A DNA stretch of 64,000 nucleotides from Chionoecetes opilio (Eukaryota > Arthropoda > Malacostraca > Decapoda > Majidae), in assembly GCA_016584305.1 (NCBI GenBank), contig JACEEZ010011908.1, positions 167,501 through 231,500 of the forward strand, given 5' to 3'. Below, one piece after another: positions 30,400-43,221 of this stretch. The notes below the pieces were generated by a model. The model saw only the letters and a program-made list of their open reading frames with translations. It ran no database searches and had not been told where the DNA came from. A program made the position numbers and the translations under genes. The number at the start of each line of letters is the position of its first letter. Position 1 is the first letter of the stretch.

Positions 30400-33240
30400 T
30401 CCCCAGGCAGCCAGGGAGCCACAGTATGCACGCCAGATTGATACAGGTGCAGATGGTAACATATACCCTTACGCTGCTATAAAATGTTGCCGCCAGGATT
30501 ATCGCTGCAGAAGGGGAACATACGGATTTTAGCCTACAATGACTACCAATCTCACCATGGGTCTGTAACCCTGAACAACAGCATGGTCCTGGAGTGTGTG
30601 ACAAAATTTTTTGCGTTGAAACAGACACCCTATTAACTGGGGCCCACGGGGGAAAGCTTGGGGTGGTCACTATCCTACTCACCGCTAAGAAACCGGCAAC
30701 CCCATAAAATGGGGCTGTCACACATCAGTTAAAGAGCCAATTAGAACAAATGAATACCACGCCAACTCTACCCCCCTGTTTCGAGGGTTGGGCCCGTAAG
30801 GTACTGCCACATAGAGTTTGGGCCCAAGTGTCCGGCCCGTCGTTCCCCCACGAAAATGCCCCCAAAACCCCTTTGAAAGACTTGGAAAAGGAATTGGACG
30901 CATGCTGAAATTAGGAGTGATAGCAAAAAAAAGGATGAACCAACAGAGTGGGTTTTAGCCTCGTCTCGCTCGAAAAGTAACGGTCATTCGTGTTTCTTGA
31001 CCCCAAAGACCGAATAGAGCCACCAAACGGCCTACACCCCTTAAAAACCCCCCGGGAAGAAGTCCACCCCCATTTTCCCGGGTCCACCCTTTTTTCACAA
31101 AATTGGGTGCACTCCCGGGTATTTGGGGTTTTTAGTGCTCGACAAGAGCTAGTAAGCCCCCACCCTTTAAACCACCGTTTTAAAAGGTACCCCTTTATAA
31201 GGTGCCGTTTGGGTGGTGTGGGGTCTCAAGATGTATTTAGAAGAAAAGGGGCAAATACGAACGGGTTGAGTGGGGATCGCATTGAGACAATTTTTGTTCA
31301 CGGGAAGGGCCCAAACGGCCGACCAACGGGTACCCAGTTAATGAGAGGCAAGGCGTGGGCTTGGTTAAAAACTTTTTTTAAATGTCACGAGGGCTGAAAG
31401 GAAGTGATTTCTTCGGGGCACTGCTACCCCCTCGTCAGGGGTTTTACCAGTCTTCAAAATATCAGTATTCAGTCACAAAGCACCCAAAAACAGCGCAGGA
31501 AAAGTCATTTTTTGGCCGTGCACCTACGTTTCAAATTTCCCCACGATTCTCAGACTTAAAACATCGCCCGCGGCAAGCTCAAAAAGAGCAACACCAAGGT
31601 CTCACGAGCATCATTGACTTCGAAAAATTTAAAAAAAATCCATACAAACTGAGAACACTGTTTTATTACCCCCCCAGAGTTTCCGTTAACGTCAGGGGGA
31701 CGCATCGAGTATCGCTTCGGGCCGTTTTGCAGCAGGTGGCGGCCGTGTGCTACGCATCTAAAAGCCTCAAGAACGGAACAAAGAAAGCAAAAAGAACGTG
31801 AGATGCGGCGGGGCTTGGGTGTGGCGATTTCGCACCTACCTATACGGTCGGCCCTTCACTGTGACAAGGGCCATAAACCCCCCCCGAAATGGTCCCCAAA
31901 AATCATTTTAAAAAGTGCCCCAGCCGGTTTTCAGCGCATGTACTACGGTCTGGAATACGTGTCACCGTGGGGACAAGCCCGGCCGTTGATGCCGCTTTGG
32001 ACGCATTTCACGCCTCCCCCCCGACCGTGGGGGGCCCCCTCCCAAGACATTGGGAAATGCGGTCGACCTTCTTTACTTCCACCCGGGCGACTAAAAGGAG
32101 CACGGCGCGCAACGCAAACGAGGTTTCTACACTGGGCGACGCATTATTGGGATGGTGGGCCCGGGCGGCGGGCCAGTTGAACCCAAATTTCGGATACTGG
32201 AGTGTTAGGGCTCGTTTGGGGATAGAGACGGCGTCAACTGAAGGGGGAAGCGGCCGTCATACCCAAGTACTACGTGCGTGGACATCGATAAGTCCATGAT
32301 GGTCACCAGGGGGGCGGGGAAATGGAACTCCGGCCAAAGGGCGCCTGTATTGGGGGCCGGGATGCGAACGACACGAGAGTAAAGAAAAGCCTCCCAAACC
32401 CTGCCAGTTTACCCGCCACAAACGACTGCAGGAGCAAAAACCGGACACCAGCTCCGTACCCCAGGGGCCTGGCAAGGTCATACAACCGTTTTACAAACAG
32501 TCTAATTAATTTTTTGTAGTTTTATCATTTTTCCTCCTATGATTTTTAATAAAGGACAGGGACGACCAGCCCCGGGGTAATAGAGATACTATGCAGCATT
32601 GCAGACATGGGTGCCAAAAAACCCTCATCAACAACGGACCCAATTTTACACCCAGTTTGCCAAATTTGCCCCAAGATTTTTGGGTTTCCCGGGACACCAC
32701 ATCCTCGCCGTACACCCACAGAGCAACGGGACGCTGAAAAAGGGCGGATCGTGAAAAAATTTATTAAAAAAAAGTAATGGGAAAGACGCATTTTACAGAG
32801 GATTCGCCGCTTTGAAGCACGCCCTTGGACGCACACCCGCCCCATGCCGGTGTGTCGGGAGGAAGGTGGACACCCCCCCGCGGCGCGCCCGTGGTGGGGA
32901 GCCGAACCCCCGTGAGCACTGGCGGCGCCAGGAAAAGCAACGACCAACTTTAACGCGCGTTTCAACGTCATTTCCCCTACGGGCTGATGTTGGGGATCCC
33001 TTTTTGGTCCGTAATGGAGAGCAAACGGGGCAGCCCCCCTACAGTCGAGATAAACTCAACCCGCACATACAGTACAACCAAAACTGCAAGGGAAGCAAAC
33101 CACCCCAGCATGACGGGAAACGGCAACAGAGGAAAAGGTGCACACGCCTCCCCGTGGGGAGGGAAGCGTCCTTTACGCCCACCGCCCAGAGACGTCCGAC
33201 CCTGTAAGGACAGTCGGGTCGTATCAGCCCCCTCCAAACG
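30400..33240 (+). pseudogene. Inner gypsy pol (protease, RT, RNase H, integrase), frame-broken
   Basis: In order: a retropepsin active site in QIDTGADGNIYPYAAIK (about 30430-30482); RT blocks with FLDPKDR, PLKTPREEVHPHFPG and VFGVFSA (30990-31160) and VGSQDVFRRKG (31216-31250); RNase H with VCYASKSLKNGT (about 31740-31780); an integrase-like stretch near 32600-32760; and a C-terminal DVGDPFLVRNGEQTG, PPYSRDK region (32990-33050). Many frameshifts and stops. I attribute most to base-calling noise but cannot exclude real decay. Confidence 0.65.
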
Positions 33241-33425
33241 TCTACGTTTAATTTTTTTGTTGGTTCACTTATTTTTAAACCTTTGCATTTATGTTTAAGG
33301 GGATTCGAGTTTTTAAGAGATTTGTTTCGCTATATTTAGCTTCAAAACCCAAAGTATTTTTGATTCTAGTCGTAGGGATATGTTTATTTAATGTTTATTT
33401 TTTTTTTAAAAATTTAGAAGGGAGA

Positions 33426-33596
33426 TGTAAGGTTTGATTTAGTTTTTCGAATTTGTTTGCATTTTGTTTGGGGGTTCTTTGGGCTTTTGGTTTATTGGTT
33501 TACCCATACCTAGAAAAAAAAACCGGCAGTTATGGGTCGCACACGCTGAAGCTACACCGCTTTGTCTTGCCTCCTCCCCACTTGCCTGCCCCGACA
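33426..33596 (+). repeat. 3' LTR of inner gypsy element
   Basis: Begins TGTAAGGTTTGATTTAG after the purine tract AGAAGGGAGA. It matches 23588-23770. Confidence 0.6.
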
Positions 33597-34499
33597 AAGG
33601 GAGGGTTATACTTTTAAACAAAGAATGTACAGCAAAAAGGGTCGGGGGGGAATAAAAAAAACGACGGAACCTCCCCCCTGTAGGAACACAGACCCCCGTT
33701 GAAAATTTCGGCAGTAGGGCAGAAAAAATTGAAATCGGGACGACAAAAGTTAAAAATGGTTTCCCCTTATCCCCGACTCTTTTCAACGGGGGTATTCTTG
33801 GGGGTTTAAACCTCACAAAAGCCCTTCCCGGGATGGAAAAAGTAGAGCAATGCGCTGGGGTGCACCCCCCCTCGTGAATCACATCCGTGAAAAAAAAAAA
33901 CAAAACAAAAAAATTAAAACAAAACCCCGGGGGTTTACAATTTTCGTTGAAACAGCCAGGGAAACCCCTTTCACGAAAAACCCCTTCTAAACTCCTTTTG
34001 AAAAAAACCCTTACCACTCCATTTTTCAACCCAGGTTAAACGTAAATGAGTTACCAGGTTCTACCCCCTTTTGTCTCCCCGCCCCCCCCCCCCCGGGAAA
34101 AAGGGTTTTTAGCAAAAATAGTTCCCCTTTAAATTTAGTAAAAGTGTAAAGCAGAAAGTTCAATTTACTTTCCCCCCTTCACGAAAAATACCAAAAAGGG
34201 AAAAAGGTTTTTGAAAAGGGGTTACAAAATACTCGGGTCATACGCCAAAGTGGAAATTCCTCACGCAAAACACAATAAATTTCCCTTTCATGAAGTCCAC
34301 AATGACTTAATCCCGGGAAAAATGATAACCCCCAAGCCGAAAGGGGAACTCGAACCCAAAGGTTAAAAGAATTAAAAAGGGGAAAAAAAATTGGAAAACC
34401 CCTGACTGTTTCAAAAACAACAAAAATTACAAAAAGTAAATTTCAAAAGAAAAGGGATCCGTTTTTTTCATCCTAACCAAAACGAATTAGGTCTCAAAA

Positions 34500-37400
34500 A
34501 AGGTCCTCCGGTTAAATATAAAGGTGGAGCCCCTCACCCAGTCGAGGACCCCGTCCCTTTTTCCCCCGGAAACCCCAAAAAAAAAATTTCCCACCTTTTG
34601 CTTCAAGATAGGGAAAGGAAAGAAATATCTTTAAAAAAGATCCACCCCGGCGTGGTTATCACCAAATCGTCTTGGTAAAAAAAACCGGATGGTAGTAAGA
34701 AATGGGTTTTGACTATCGACACATAAAAAAACATCTCGCCACAGACTTTCTTTTCCTTTTCCCCACGTTTTGGAAAAATTTGGAAAAAGGAACAACCCGC
34801 TGGTCAAAATTTTTTGTCACCCTAGAAAAGGGGCCCCAAAGCATTTTTCCAGATATTACTCGATGACAAAACCCTGCCCCCGCGATTTCCCAAAAACCCC
34901 CCCTTCCAGGGCCGCCCCCCGGTTTTTCCCCACCATTTTTGTTTTCTTTTCGGGGCCCCTACCATTTCGGGTTTAAATTTTTCCTCCATTTTTTTTGGGG
35001 GAATCCCCGGCCTTAAAAAAATTTTCCCGGGCGGGATTTTTTCAAAAAATTAATTTTTCCCCTCCTTCGGGAAGGGAAATCCCGGGAAAAAAACCCGGGA
35101 AAGCCTTAAAATGGGCCCCAAAAGGGCCCCTCCCTTCTTTTTACGCAATTTTCTTGGAAGTTTCCTTCTCCAAATTGGGGTAATTAAAATTAAACCCTCA
35201 GAAGTTCTTTTGGACAAAAGAGTAAATTTTTCTTTGGGCATCCCCAAGCGGCCGTAAAGCCCCCCCCTTCCTGGAAGGCCCCAAAATGAACCTTTTTTCC
35301 CAAAAGGGCAATTTAAATCCTTTTCAAGGGGTTTGGTTTTCCCAATAAACCCCGGTTCCTTCCCCTTTGGGAAATTTCCCCCCCAAAACAAATTTGCAAA
35401 ACACGTTCTTTCCACCGGAAACATGGGGGTTTTCCAAAAATCTTACACTAAAGGGGAAAAAAGGGGTTTTGGGGGGGGAGAAAAAAAGAAACAAAAAAGA
35501 AGAAAAAAAAAAAAAAGGAGGGGGAAAAGGGAAAAAAAAAGGAAAAGAACAGGGAAAGGGAAAAGGGAAAAGGAAAGGGAAGGAAAAAAAAAGGGGGAAA
35601 GGGGGAAGAAAAAAAAGGGGCCAAAAAAAAAGAGGAAAAAAAAGAAAAAAAGAAAAAAAAAGGAAAAAAAGGGAAAGGGGAAAAAGGGAAAAAAAAAAAA
35701 AGGCAAAAAACTTCCCCCGGGGGACCCGTCGGTTTTTGGGGGGGGTTTAACCCCCGCCCCGAGGACTACAGGGTTGGGCCCCAAACCCAACCCAAAATTT
35801 CATTCTAACGTCAAAGGAAAAAAACCCCGGGGTGGGGAAAAAAAAGTTGGGGTTTGGAAATTTTCTTTTGGAAGGGAAAAGGGTTAAAATTTCCCAAACC
35901 AAAACGCTTTACCGAAACCCCAAACTTTGGATCAGTTTAGGGTAAAAATGACATACTATAAATTTTTCGAAAAACCCCCGTGGAGTCTACAGTAGTCCTC
36001 AAAATTTCCTCGTATTTATGCCCGGGGTCTCGCTCTCCAAACATGGCCAAAATTTATCGGGCCCCTTTTAGGCAAAAAGAAAAAAAAAAAATCAAAAAAA
36101 AACTCCGAGGAAAAAATACATTGGGGCAAATTGAAAGTTAAAAAGGTGTGTGAGTAATTTTAAAAAAAATTGGTGAAAATTTTTCAGAAGTTAAAAAGGA
36201 AAAATTAGAGGGTTTAACAACCAACCCCGGAAGGAATTCCCCCTCCAGGTAGATAAAACCCTTAGAAAAAGGATGGGGAAATAGCCCCTGATTTTGGTAG
36301 GGGGAGAAAAAGGTTCCGAAAATTGTTTTTAAACCGGAAAAATTTTCGTTCATTACAAGGTGGGGGGTTTTGTTATTTTTCCCCCCCCTTTAAATCCAAA
36401 CCAAAAACCCAAAAATCAAAAGGGCCCAAAAAAAATTGTGGAAAGAAAAAAACCCTGGCGGAATTTTATGGGGACACCCCCCCAAAAACATGTCCTGGCA
36501 ACAACCCGGGGGGGTTTTTCCCCCCAAGAGCCCAGGGGAAAGTTTCCAGCGGGTTCTGCACACGACCCCAAATCACTCTCTCCCCTTTAAAACACCCCCT
36601 CCCAAACACCTAAAGGAAACCCCGGGAAACCAAAGGAGGATCCCCCACAGGACCCTGGGGGCAATTGCCCCCCGACCCTGTGCCCAAAGGGGAAACAAAA
36701 CCCCTTTTTTTTTTTTTTGGCCCCAAAAAACCCCCTTTTTCCCAAGGGCCGGGCCCAAAATCACTTTTAAAATTCCAAGGGGTTACACACCTCCCCCTGG
36801 CCCAAAAAACCCTACTTCGCCTTTCTTTTCTCGTCATGCCCCCGGCCCGGGGAAAAGGCCAGTTTTAAAACCCGGGACGTCGAGGGAAACAAAGCCCCCC
36901 AAAACAAGGGGAAGTGGCAACCCCCTTCCTAACCGGGCCGAGACGGGAAAATTCAGAAAAATGTCGCGCCCGGTTAAAGGGATCGTCCCCCAACCCCCCA
37001 AAAGCGAAAAAAAAAAAAAATTTTTGGGGAAAGTGGGGGGAAGGGCAACCTGGTAGGGGATGGGTCGGGGGAAAAAAAAAGGGAAACCAAAAAAAACCCC
37101 AAAGGGCACATTCCGGGTTAAAAACCTAAAATTGGTGAAATGGGATGGGGGTCTATAGAAGGGAAGGTATTTTGGGGTTTTTTTTAGGGTTATTTTTGGA
37201 ATTTTTAGGAAAAAAAAAAATCCCCAAAGGCCGGGAAAAAGGGGAAAGCCCCTACCCGGGCCCGGGGGGGGTGGAAAGGGTTTTAAATGAAGGGGGGAGG
37301 GCCCTTTAAAACCCGGCCCCGGGTTGGCCCAAAGGAAACCCAAGCCCCCCCGTGTCAGGAAAACCCCTAAAAAGGCCCCATTGAGGAGAAGGAATTTTTA

Positions 37401-37980
37401 TTTTGGGTTTTAAGATTTTGGTTAAAAAAGGGAAATTACTGGGGTCACAGAGGTGGGGTGGGTTTCAGACTAGATAAAAAATAATTTGGTTTTAGGAGAT
37501 TTCTCATTTTAGAATTCGGAGTGTCTAATTTTTCACGGGCCCCGCCGGGTTTTCAGTGGGGGGGGAATTTTAAAAAATTCGAGATAGTAGTATGCTCCCT
37601 CATTTTCACAGTCGCCAGTTTTAGGTTTTGGCGGGCTTTTCAGGACTCGAAAAGGCTCTCGTTACCCCCTAACCTGGGGGTGGGCCGGTTTGCGCCCCTG
37701 GGACAAACCCCTTGCGAGGGAGAATGGGGGGGACTGAGGGTCAGTTTTGAAAACCCACGAAATTTACCCGGGGCAGAAGGTCGATTGGGATACTTCCTTT
37801 AAATTTGAATTTTCGTGTAATCTAACACAAGCGGGACACCCGGGGTTTTTCAAAGAATAGAAAAATTTCCCTTTTAAATTCACTCAAAATTTCGCCCCTT
37901 TACACACCTCCTCTTGCGAAAAGTTTTTAAAACGGAAAAAAAAGGTTTCTGGGGTATTTTAATTTGATTTTTGAAAAAAA
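34500..37980 (+). pseudogene. Outer element pol remnant (smeared RT-like region)
   Basis: About 34640-34980 gives broken RT-like pieces in different frames (VLTIDT, then PQTFFSF, then LEKGPQ). These follow the order of a Ty3/gypsy RT: an IDYR-type block, a TxxDxFPxP-type block and a DxxSGY-type region. Past 35.0 kb the sequence is dominated by A, C and G runs (including the purine tract 35450-35710) and I can read no domain. Confidence 0.35.
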
Positions 37981-38011
37981 TTTAAAAATTTTTCCCCCGG
38001 AGAATAGAATT

Positions 38012-39798
38012 GGGGTAAGCCCGTTATTCGGAAGAGATAGGATGGGAATTATTACTTTACATTCCCCGGGTTATGTCCCGTAATAAATTTTTCAATTTTT
38101 TAGTTTTTTTTTCGTGTAAGTTTATCTTTTTTTCTTCCTATCTTCCATTTTTTATCTTCCTTCCTTTCCCCCACCCCCCCCCCACCCTTTTTGGGGTACG
38201 ATTTAACATTCGTGGGGGCACTATTTCGCGATCATCCAAAAACTAAGGGGGTTCAAAAACTTTTCATCCTTCCCCTTTACCCTCCTTTCAAAATCCAAAG
38301 GGAAACTCCTAGATTTCTTTTAAAGTCCCAAAATATTTACCATAGTGAAAGATCACCCGGGCAAAACAGGATGTGTTGTAAAGTTATTTTTCTAAATTTA
38401 AAAATCACCAAAATTTTTTGGGTTTGACTCCACTACCCCAAAAACCTCCAAAAACGCGTTCGTATGCTGGAAAAGAACCTTTAATTTAAAACTTTTCCCC
38501 GGTTTTTTAGATTAAACATATTAAATTTTTCTATTTTCAAAATAACAGGACTGTATTAAGGCAGCCCTTTTTTTAGGGAAAACTTGTTTAAATTTAATTT
38601 AAAATCATTTTTAATGGGGGTGATAAACCTTCAGGGGAACCCTTTTAGGGGATCCAAACTTTTCCCCTTTTTCCCCCTACCCCTTCCCCAAACCCTTTCC
38701 TTAGTTACCAAAGAGAAGGGAAATCTCTCTCCCTTCCCCCAGGGAAGACGTTTCGACGGTTTTTTCCCCCTATTCCCCCCCCCTTTTCCCCCTTTTTCTA
38801 AATTTTTTTTCTATTTTCCCCAAAAGGGTACCCTTTTTTTAGTTTTTTACTAACGTAAAGGAGGCCCCGCCCCCCATCCTTATAGGTGTTATTAAAGGGG
38901 GTCTCTCCCCCCTTTTCCCCCCCAAGGGCGGACAAACTCCCTCAGCCAAAAAGCCCGACAAAATGGTTTTTTTTGTTTAAAACCCCAAAAAAACTTCTTA
39001 CTCTTATATTCCCCCCCCCCATTTTTTTCCATGTATAATTATAAATTATTTTACGGTATGTTTTCCCAAGTGAAGGATAAATTTTAACATAAGATTTTAT
39101 GAAGGAGGTTTTATGCCCCCACAAAGCTTACCCTTAAACACATGGGAAGAAACTTCCCGATCAGGTGTAAAGGGGTTTTCTTATATCAGATTTGATTTTC
39201 CCGTGGGTTTGGGGTGGAGAGCTTTCCCTTTTGTTGGATTGAACTTATATGTTTTTTTCTGTGACTCAAACAAGAAACTAATACTTTTAGGGTGGGAAAA
39301 AATAGGGTGAAAGTTTCAAATAAAAGTTCTTGTGTTTATTATAAAAAAACCCCCGGTTTATTAATTTGTGTTAGGGCAGTAATTTCCCCACTTTCCCCAA
39401 AAAAGTCAGCCTTACTCGGGTTTAAATTCCCCCGTATCAAACCCCGACTACCAAGATAAATCTAATATTTTATATCTATTCCCAAAAATGCCCCAAAAAT
39501 AAAACCCCTAGAAAAACTTTTTCTGAGCTGGTGGCGCAAATCCCCTTACCCCTTTAAATCATCCCCCCTTCCCCCTTAAAAACCCAAACTCCCAAACCCC
39601 TTCCCCCTTTAAAATTTAAACCCCCTTTCCCGTACTTCCGGCAGCGGAGAAATGTTCATCATAATCACGTAGTGAAGTCATGACAAGTTTCAATTCTCAA
39701 TTCAAGTTTAAATCAATGAAAAATCATAATCAATTAATATCATTCAAATAACAAAGGCACCAGGTATAAACTTCTTCATAGGAAGTTCTGGCAACACA
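38012..39798 (+). repeat. 3' LTR of outer retrotransposon
   Basis: Aligns end to end with 19906-21596 but is about 95 bp longer, almost entirely from longer homopolymers. From about 39655 to 39798 it is nearly identical to the 5' copy. Confidence 0.82.
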
Positions 39799-40320
39799 GA
39801 AGCAGCGCGTAAAGCGGCTATTGGGTGCCTGGTAGGAGCGACCTTGGACACCAGCAGTGAGAGGGTGGAGGAAGACATGGACCCTCGCGCACATTTTTCT
39901 GGCTGGCACCCAGTGAGGCAGTGTGGAAGAGACGTCTGGCTGGGATAGTCGCACAGCTTCGCTCCTTCCCCCCTCCCGTGCCTTCCCCCCCTAGTACCTC
40001 TGCCCGTGGATATACCGTCTCACGTGGATATACCTCTGCCCTTGGATATACCGTCTCGTGTGCATCTGAAGTGTGGACTGTGTGAGGAGTGATACAGGAT
40101 TTGTGTGTGTGACTGTCTGACTGTCTGCCCCCCCTCTCTACCTCGGCTTTGTAATTCTGTGTTAATTGTATCACAACCTCCCTAAGTAAACCAAGGAAGG
40201 AGTCAAGTGTTTCCTTCACCTGTGGTAGGGGTGATAAGAACTCGTTGATCGTGTGTGATATACAGCTCGCTTCTCACTCGCATACCGAACCCTTCGTATG
40301 CTTAGTGTAACGAGAGAAAT
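39799..40320. other. Right flank of outer LTR element, no gene found
   Basis: The GAAG duplication (39799-39802) is followed by GC-richer sequence with a short tandem theme GTGGATATACC (about 40008-40050). No ORF with coding character was recognised. Confidence 0.4.
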
Positions 40321-40879
40321 TACATTAATAGGGGAAGAGATGAAATAACAAAAGTATCAATAAGCTAGGTAACTAGTAATTTTCCTCCACGCCTCAGTCC
40401 TGAATCACTGGTTAGGGAGAAAGGCTTATATTTTAAGCTAGTAGTAATTAACCACGTATCGAAGCGAAGCGAGGAGGGAGCTTCACGTCAGGTTAGCATT
40501 TAGTAGCAGACGGACTCCCAGTGGATAAGCCCACTGAGAGGTGACCTTATCCTCCCTTGTAAAGGTATGTTATAAATTATTTGTTGGCTAAAGATGTAGG
40601 TGTGATTCATGGGTTATTTATGTTTACATAAGGACTAATGGAATGTGTTGTCCAAGGGTCCCAAGGCAGGAGTGGATTTGGATGTGATGGCGGCGCCAGC
40701 CCTGTTGGCTGGTCACGATAGCAGTGAATAGAGGTGGGAAGTGAGGGTGGCGGCAGCCCTGTTGTGGTTGTGAAGTGGCGGTGCCCTACCCGTGGCGCTG
40801 TGTGAGACAGCCACGCACTCACGGCTCCCCCAAAATGACTCTCGTGTTCTTATCGCCCAGAGAGATAAGTGTGGCGGAT

Positions 40880-41050
40880 AAAGGAGAGATAGTGTGGCGG
40901 AGAGTGTAGGATTAAGTCTGTTTCCTATTAGAATAGGATGAAATATGTTTATTACGTAAGATGTTAGGTTAAGAAATGTGGCGGAGAGTGTAGAATTAAG
41001 TACTGTTTCACATTCGAATAGGATGAAATATGTTTATTAAGCAAGATATT
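40880..41050 (+). repeat. Tandem duplication of about 85 bp
   Basis: GTGGCGGAGAGTGTAGGATTAAG through ATATGTTTATTA is repeated from 40978 with small changes (GTGGCGGAGAGTGTAGAATT). There are two copies. Confidence 0.75.
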
Positions 41051-42190
41051 ACCCAGCTAACCACCACCGGCGGGCCTACGTAGGCTGTAGAGCGGCGAAC
41101 GGCGGCCGCCGGCGGCAAATTTACCTCCGTCAGCCCTCCGGAGGGCCGCTGGTGTATTTTCAGACGGGAAAATTTACTATGTTGAAAATTAATGTACAGA
41201 ATTTGAAGAATTGAATATTTCTATGTGTAAACATTTTGAAACAACAGTTATATGATTATCTTGCTGTAGTATTACATCAGTAGTGACAAGCAGCTTCAAC
41301 TTGACGTCAATCCTCCGGAGGCCCGCTGGTACGTATTTGTAAGTGGGAAATATTCATTTCATATTATATAATATTAACTCAGTAATATACATAGTATCTC
41401 AATATCGGTACCATCACTATTATTAGGCCTGTTTAAACTATTGAAAATTGTTATAGAAGTTTTTATGATAGTTTATAGAAATTATCATATATCAGTTTTT
41501 TTTCAAATATTTCCAGCTTAATCAGGAACACCCAGAGATACATAGAAATAAAGATGAGATACGTACATAGGAAGGAGTTTACGTGGAAAAACGTTATCAG
41601 TTAGTCTATGTGTGTAGTATCATATAAAAATAACATTTGATTAATCCAGCAAAGATTACGGGATAACACAAGGTCATATTTTCCCTTATTTCAATAACTT
41701 TCAACATATTATCAACACATATCAATACTCAACGATACACCTAATAAGGAATATGTAGATGATGGAGAATTAACATGGATAATATCATGATTTAGAATAG
41801 AATATTATTTGAAATAATTTCCCAGCTACCAATGCACTAAACTGCCAGACGTACGATAGTCATTACAGAGGGTTAAAAACCCACAAAAGGCCTAAATTGT
41901 CACCCTTAACCAGTCGATAACATAATGACAACTTAGTTATAACATGTTTTCGCTCCTTCATTATATCGAAATAGACTGAATAATATAAATAATTGCAGTA
42001 CGACACGTTTTTTTAGGAATTCCTCGGCAGCGTTGTGTCAGTGAGTGAAATCAGTTAGTGAAAAAACGCAAAGTGGGTGGATGTTATGTGGTTCGCCGCA
42101 ACCAATATCCTTCTACATGGCTGTACAGTGTTCCACGTACACCAGCATGTAAACCCAATAACGAAAATGTTTTTGTACTTATGAAATAAA
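41051..42190. other. AT-rich stretch without recognised gene
   Basis: Mostly AT-rich. A CCTCCGGAGGGCCGCTGGT motif at 41135 recurs, slightly changed, at 41310, hinting at an old duplication. A short translated piece near 42070-42130 was considered and not called. Confidence 0.4.
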
Positions 42191-42720
42191 CAATGTCCGT
42201 ATATTCAATCAACACAACACACAGGCGAAGGAAAACACTGACTCATTTCTTGAGTTTACTGACAAAGCCACAAGCACAAGCACAAAGAGTACATGTATGT
42301 CCGTACGTCGTCTACCTCCAATCGCTTCTAGATTGTCGCAAGGCGAGACGTTACAAAACCACAGTCACAGTTTCCCCCCCACGCCACCCCCACTACAACC
42401 ACACACTACGTACCACGCCACCACAACACCACCACGCGACTCCTTTCTACAGAGAGCCGCGTGCCCGGTCTCCTACAACGTCCGAGACCTTACTGTCCTA
42501 TGTCCTTTGTGCCAAGAGCAGGCACCCACTCTCATCCTCCCCAGCCCACCCCGACTCCACACCTCACTACCGCCACGGTGCCACCGGCCCACGTTCCCGC
42601 TCATACACACCACCACACAACCCCCAACATGCCTCCACCACACCACTACCTCCACCATCACCACTACATGCATAACGCCATGCGTAACACTATCTATAGT
42701 TGTGAGACATGGACACAAAT

Positions 42721-43213
42721 AGCGTATTTTCGCGACCGCTCTGGCCCGGTCTGGACTGGGCTAGTCCCGGGCGGTCACTGTTTTTGCGAGGCAGTCTAGA
42801 ACGGTTCAGCCCAGTCCAGTCCGGTCCGGCCCACATACCAGGACCACCTTGGACCAGTGTGGGGAGAACTGGCGCATGCGCACTACAGTCAGCGGGGAAG
42901 GCGACCAGGAGCTTCTCGTGCTCCTGATAAGACATGAAACACCATGATGGCCGACCATAAGACTAAAGTATCACAGGCGTGGTAGTTGTAAAGTCTTCAG
43001 CACAGGTTAAAAGGCGGACGACAAAAAGGATATTGACAAGATGGACGCCTGCCGCCTCCACAGTTCAGTTCAGTACCGCCCACTCGATCCCCCAGCCAAT
43101 AGGAACGACGAATGGGACGGGGCTAGTCTCGATGTATTTTCGCGACCATCAGTCCACCCTGACCCGGTCCGGACTGGACTGAACCAGGGCGGTGAACGTC
43201 ACGAAAATGCGCT
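42721..43213. mobile_element. MITE-like element with AGCGTATTTTCG ends
   Basis: A 493-bp segment with the left end AGCGTATTTTCGCGACC and, on the opposite strand, the right end AGCGCATTTTCGTGACG. Subterminal GGTCTGGACTGG/CCAGTCCAGTCC motifs are repeated in inverted form. No coding capacity. The superfamily is undetermined. Confidence 0.5.
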
Positions 43214-43221
43214 ATAAATAG

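Larger units (their letters stand above)
23588..33596 (+). mobile_element. Inner Ty3/gypsy retrotransposon nested in the outer one
   Basis: Short direct repeats at about 23588-23770 and 33426-33596 share TTTGTTTGCATTTTG-like, AAACCGGCA/TTATGG and GCTACACCG segments and end ACA. A primer-binding-site-like TGGTGGCAGC follows the first, and a purine tract AGAAGGGAGA precedes the second. Pol is readable in shifted frames: protease DTGADGNIYP (about 30440), RT CLDPKD-like block and QDVFRRK (about 30990-31290), RNase H YASKSLKNGT and YGRPF (about 31740-31860), integrase-like patches (about 32600-32900). The 5' part is interrupted by a DIRS-like element. Confidence 0.72.
23160..39655. other. Low-quality, homopolymer-smeared sequence block
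   Basis: Within this block homopolymers of C, G, A and T are greatly over-represented. Bases often appear overwritten by their neighbour when compared with matching sequence: the 3' LTR (38012-39655) against the clean 5' LTR, and the inner LTRs against each other. Quality returns abruptly near 39655, inside the LTR. Long open frames on both strands between 24.2 and 29.6 kb are GC-rich artefacts. Confidence 0.75.
19906..39798 (+). mobile_element. Outer Ty3/gypsy-like LTR retrotransposon with nested insertions
   Basis: A 19.9-kb composite. Two long direct repeats, 19906-21596 and about 38012-39798, start TGTAATGCCCGTTATTCGG (3' copy slightly altered) and end GGCAACACA, with GAAG on both sides. 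Own internal sequence is about 6.4 kb: a putative primer-binding site at 21598 (TGGTGACTAAAGCGG), an SGNH-like ORF (21741-22085), gag (22108-22932), and smeared pol sequence with an RT-like patch at about 34640-34980. The internal part is split by a second gypsy element at 23588-33596. The pol part is unreadable in one frame because of the low-quality block. Confidence 0.85.

Noticed and set aside
35330..35887. Lys/Arg-rich 184-codon ORF
   Set aside because: Translation of a purine homopolymer tract inside the low-quality block.
42060..42190. Possible THAP-like zinc-finger start (GCYVVRRNQYPS, then WLYSVPRTPACK)
   Set aside because: Only about 30 residues, one Cys pair unclear, and stops close by. 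It might be a transposase relic but the evidence is too thin.
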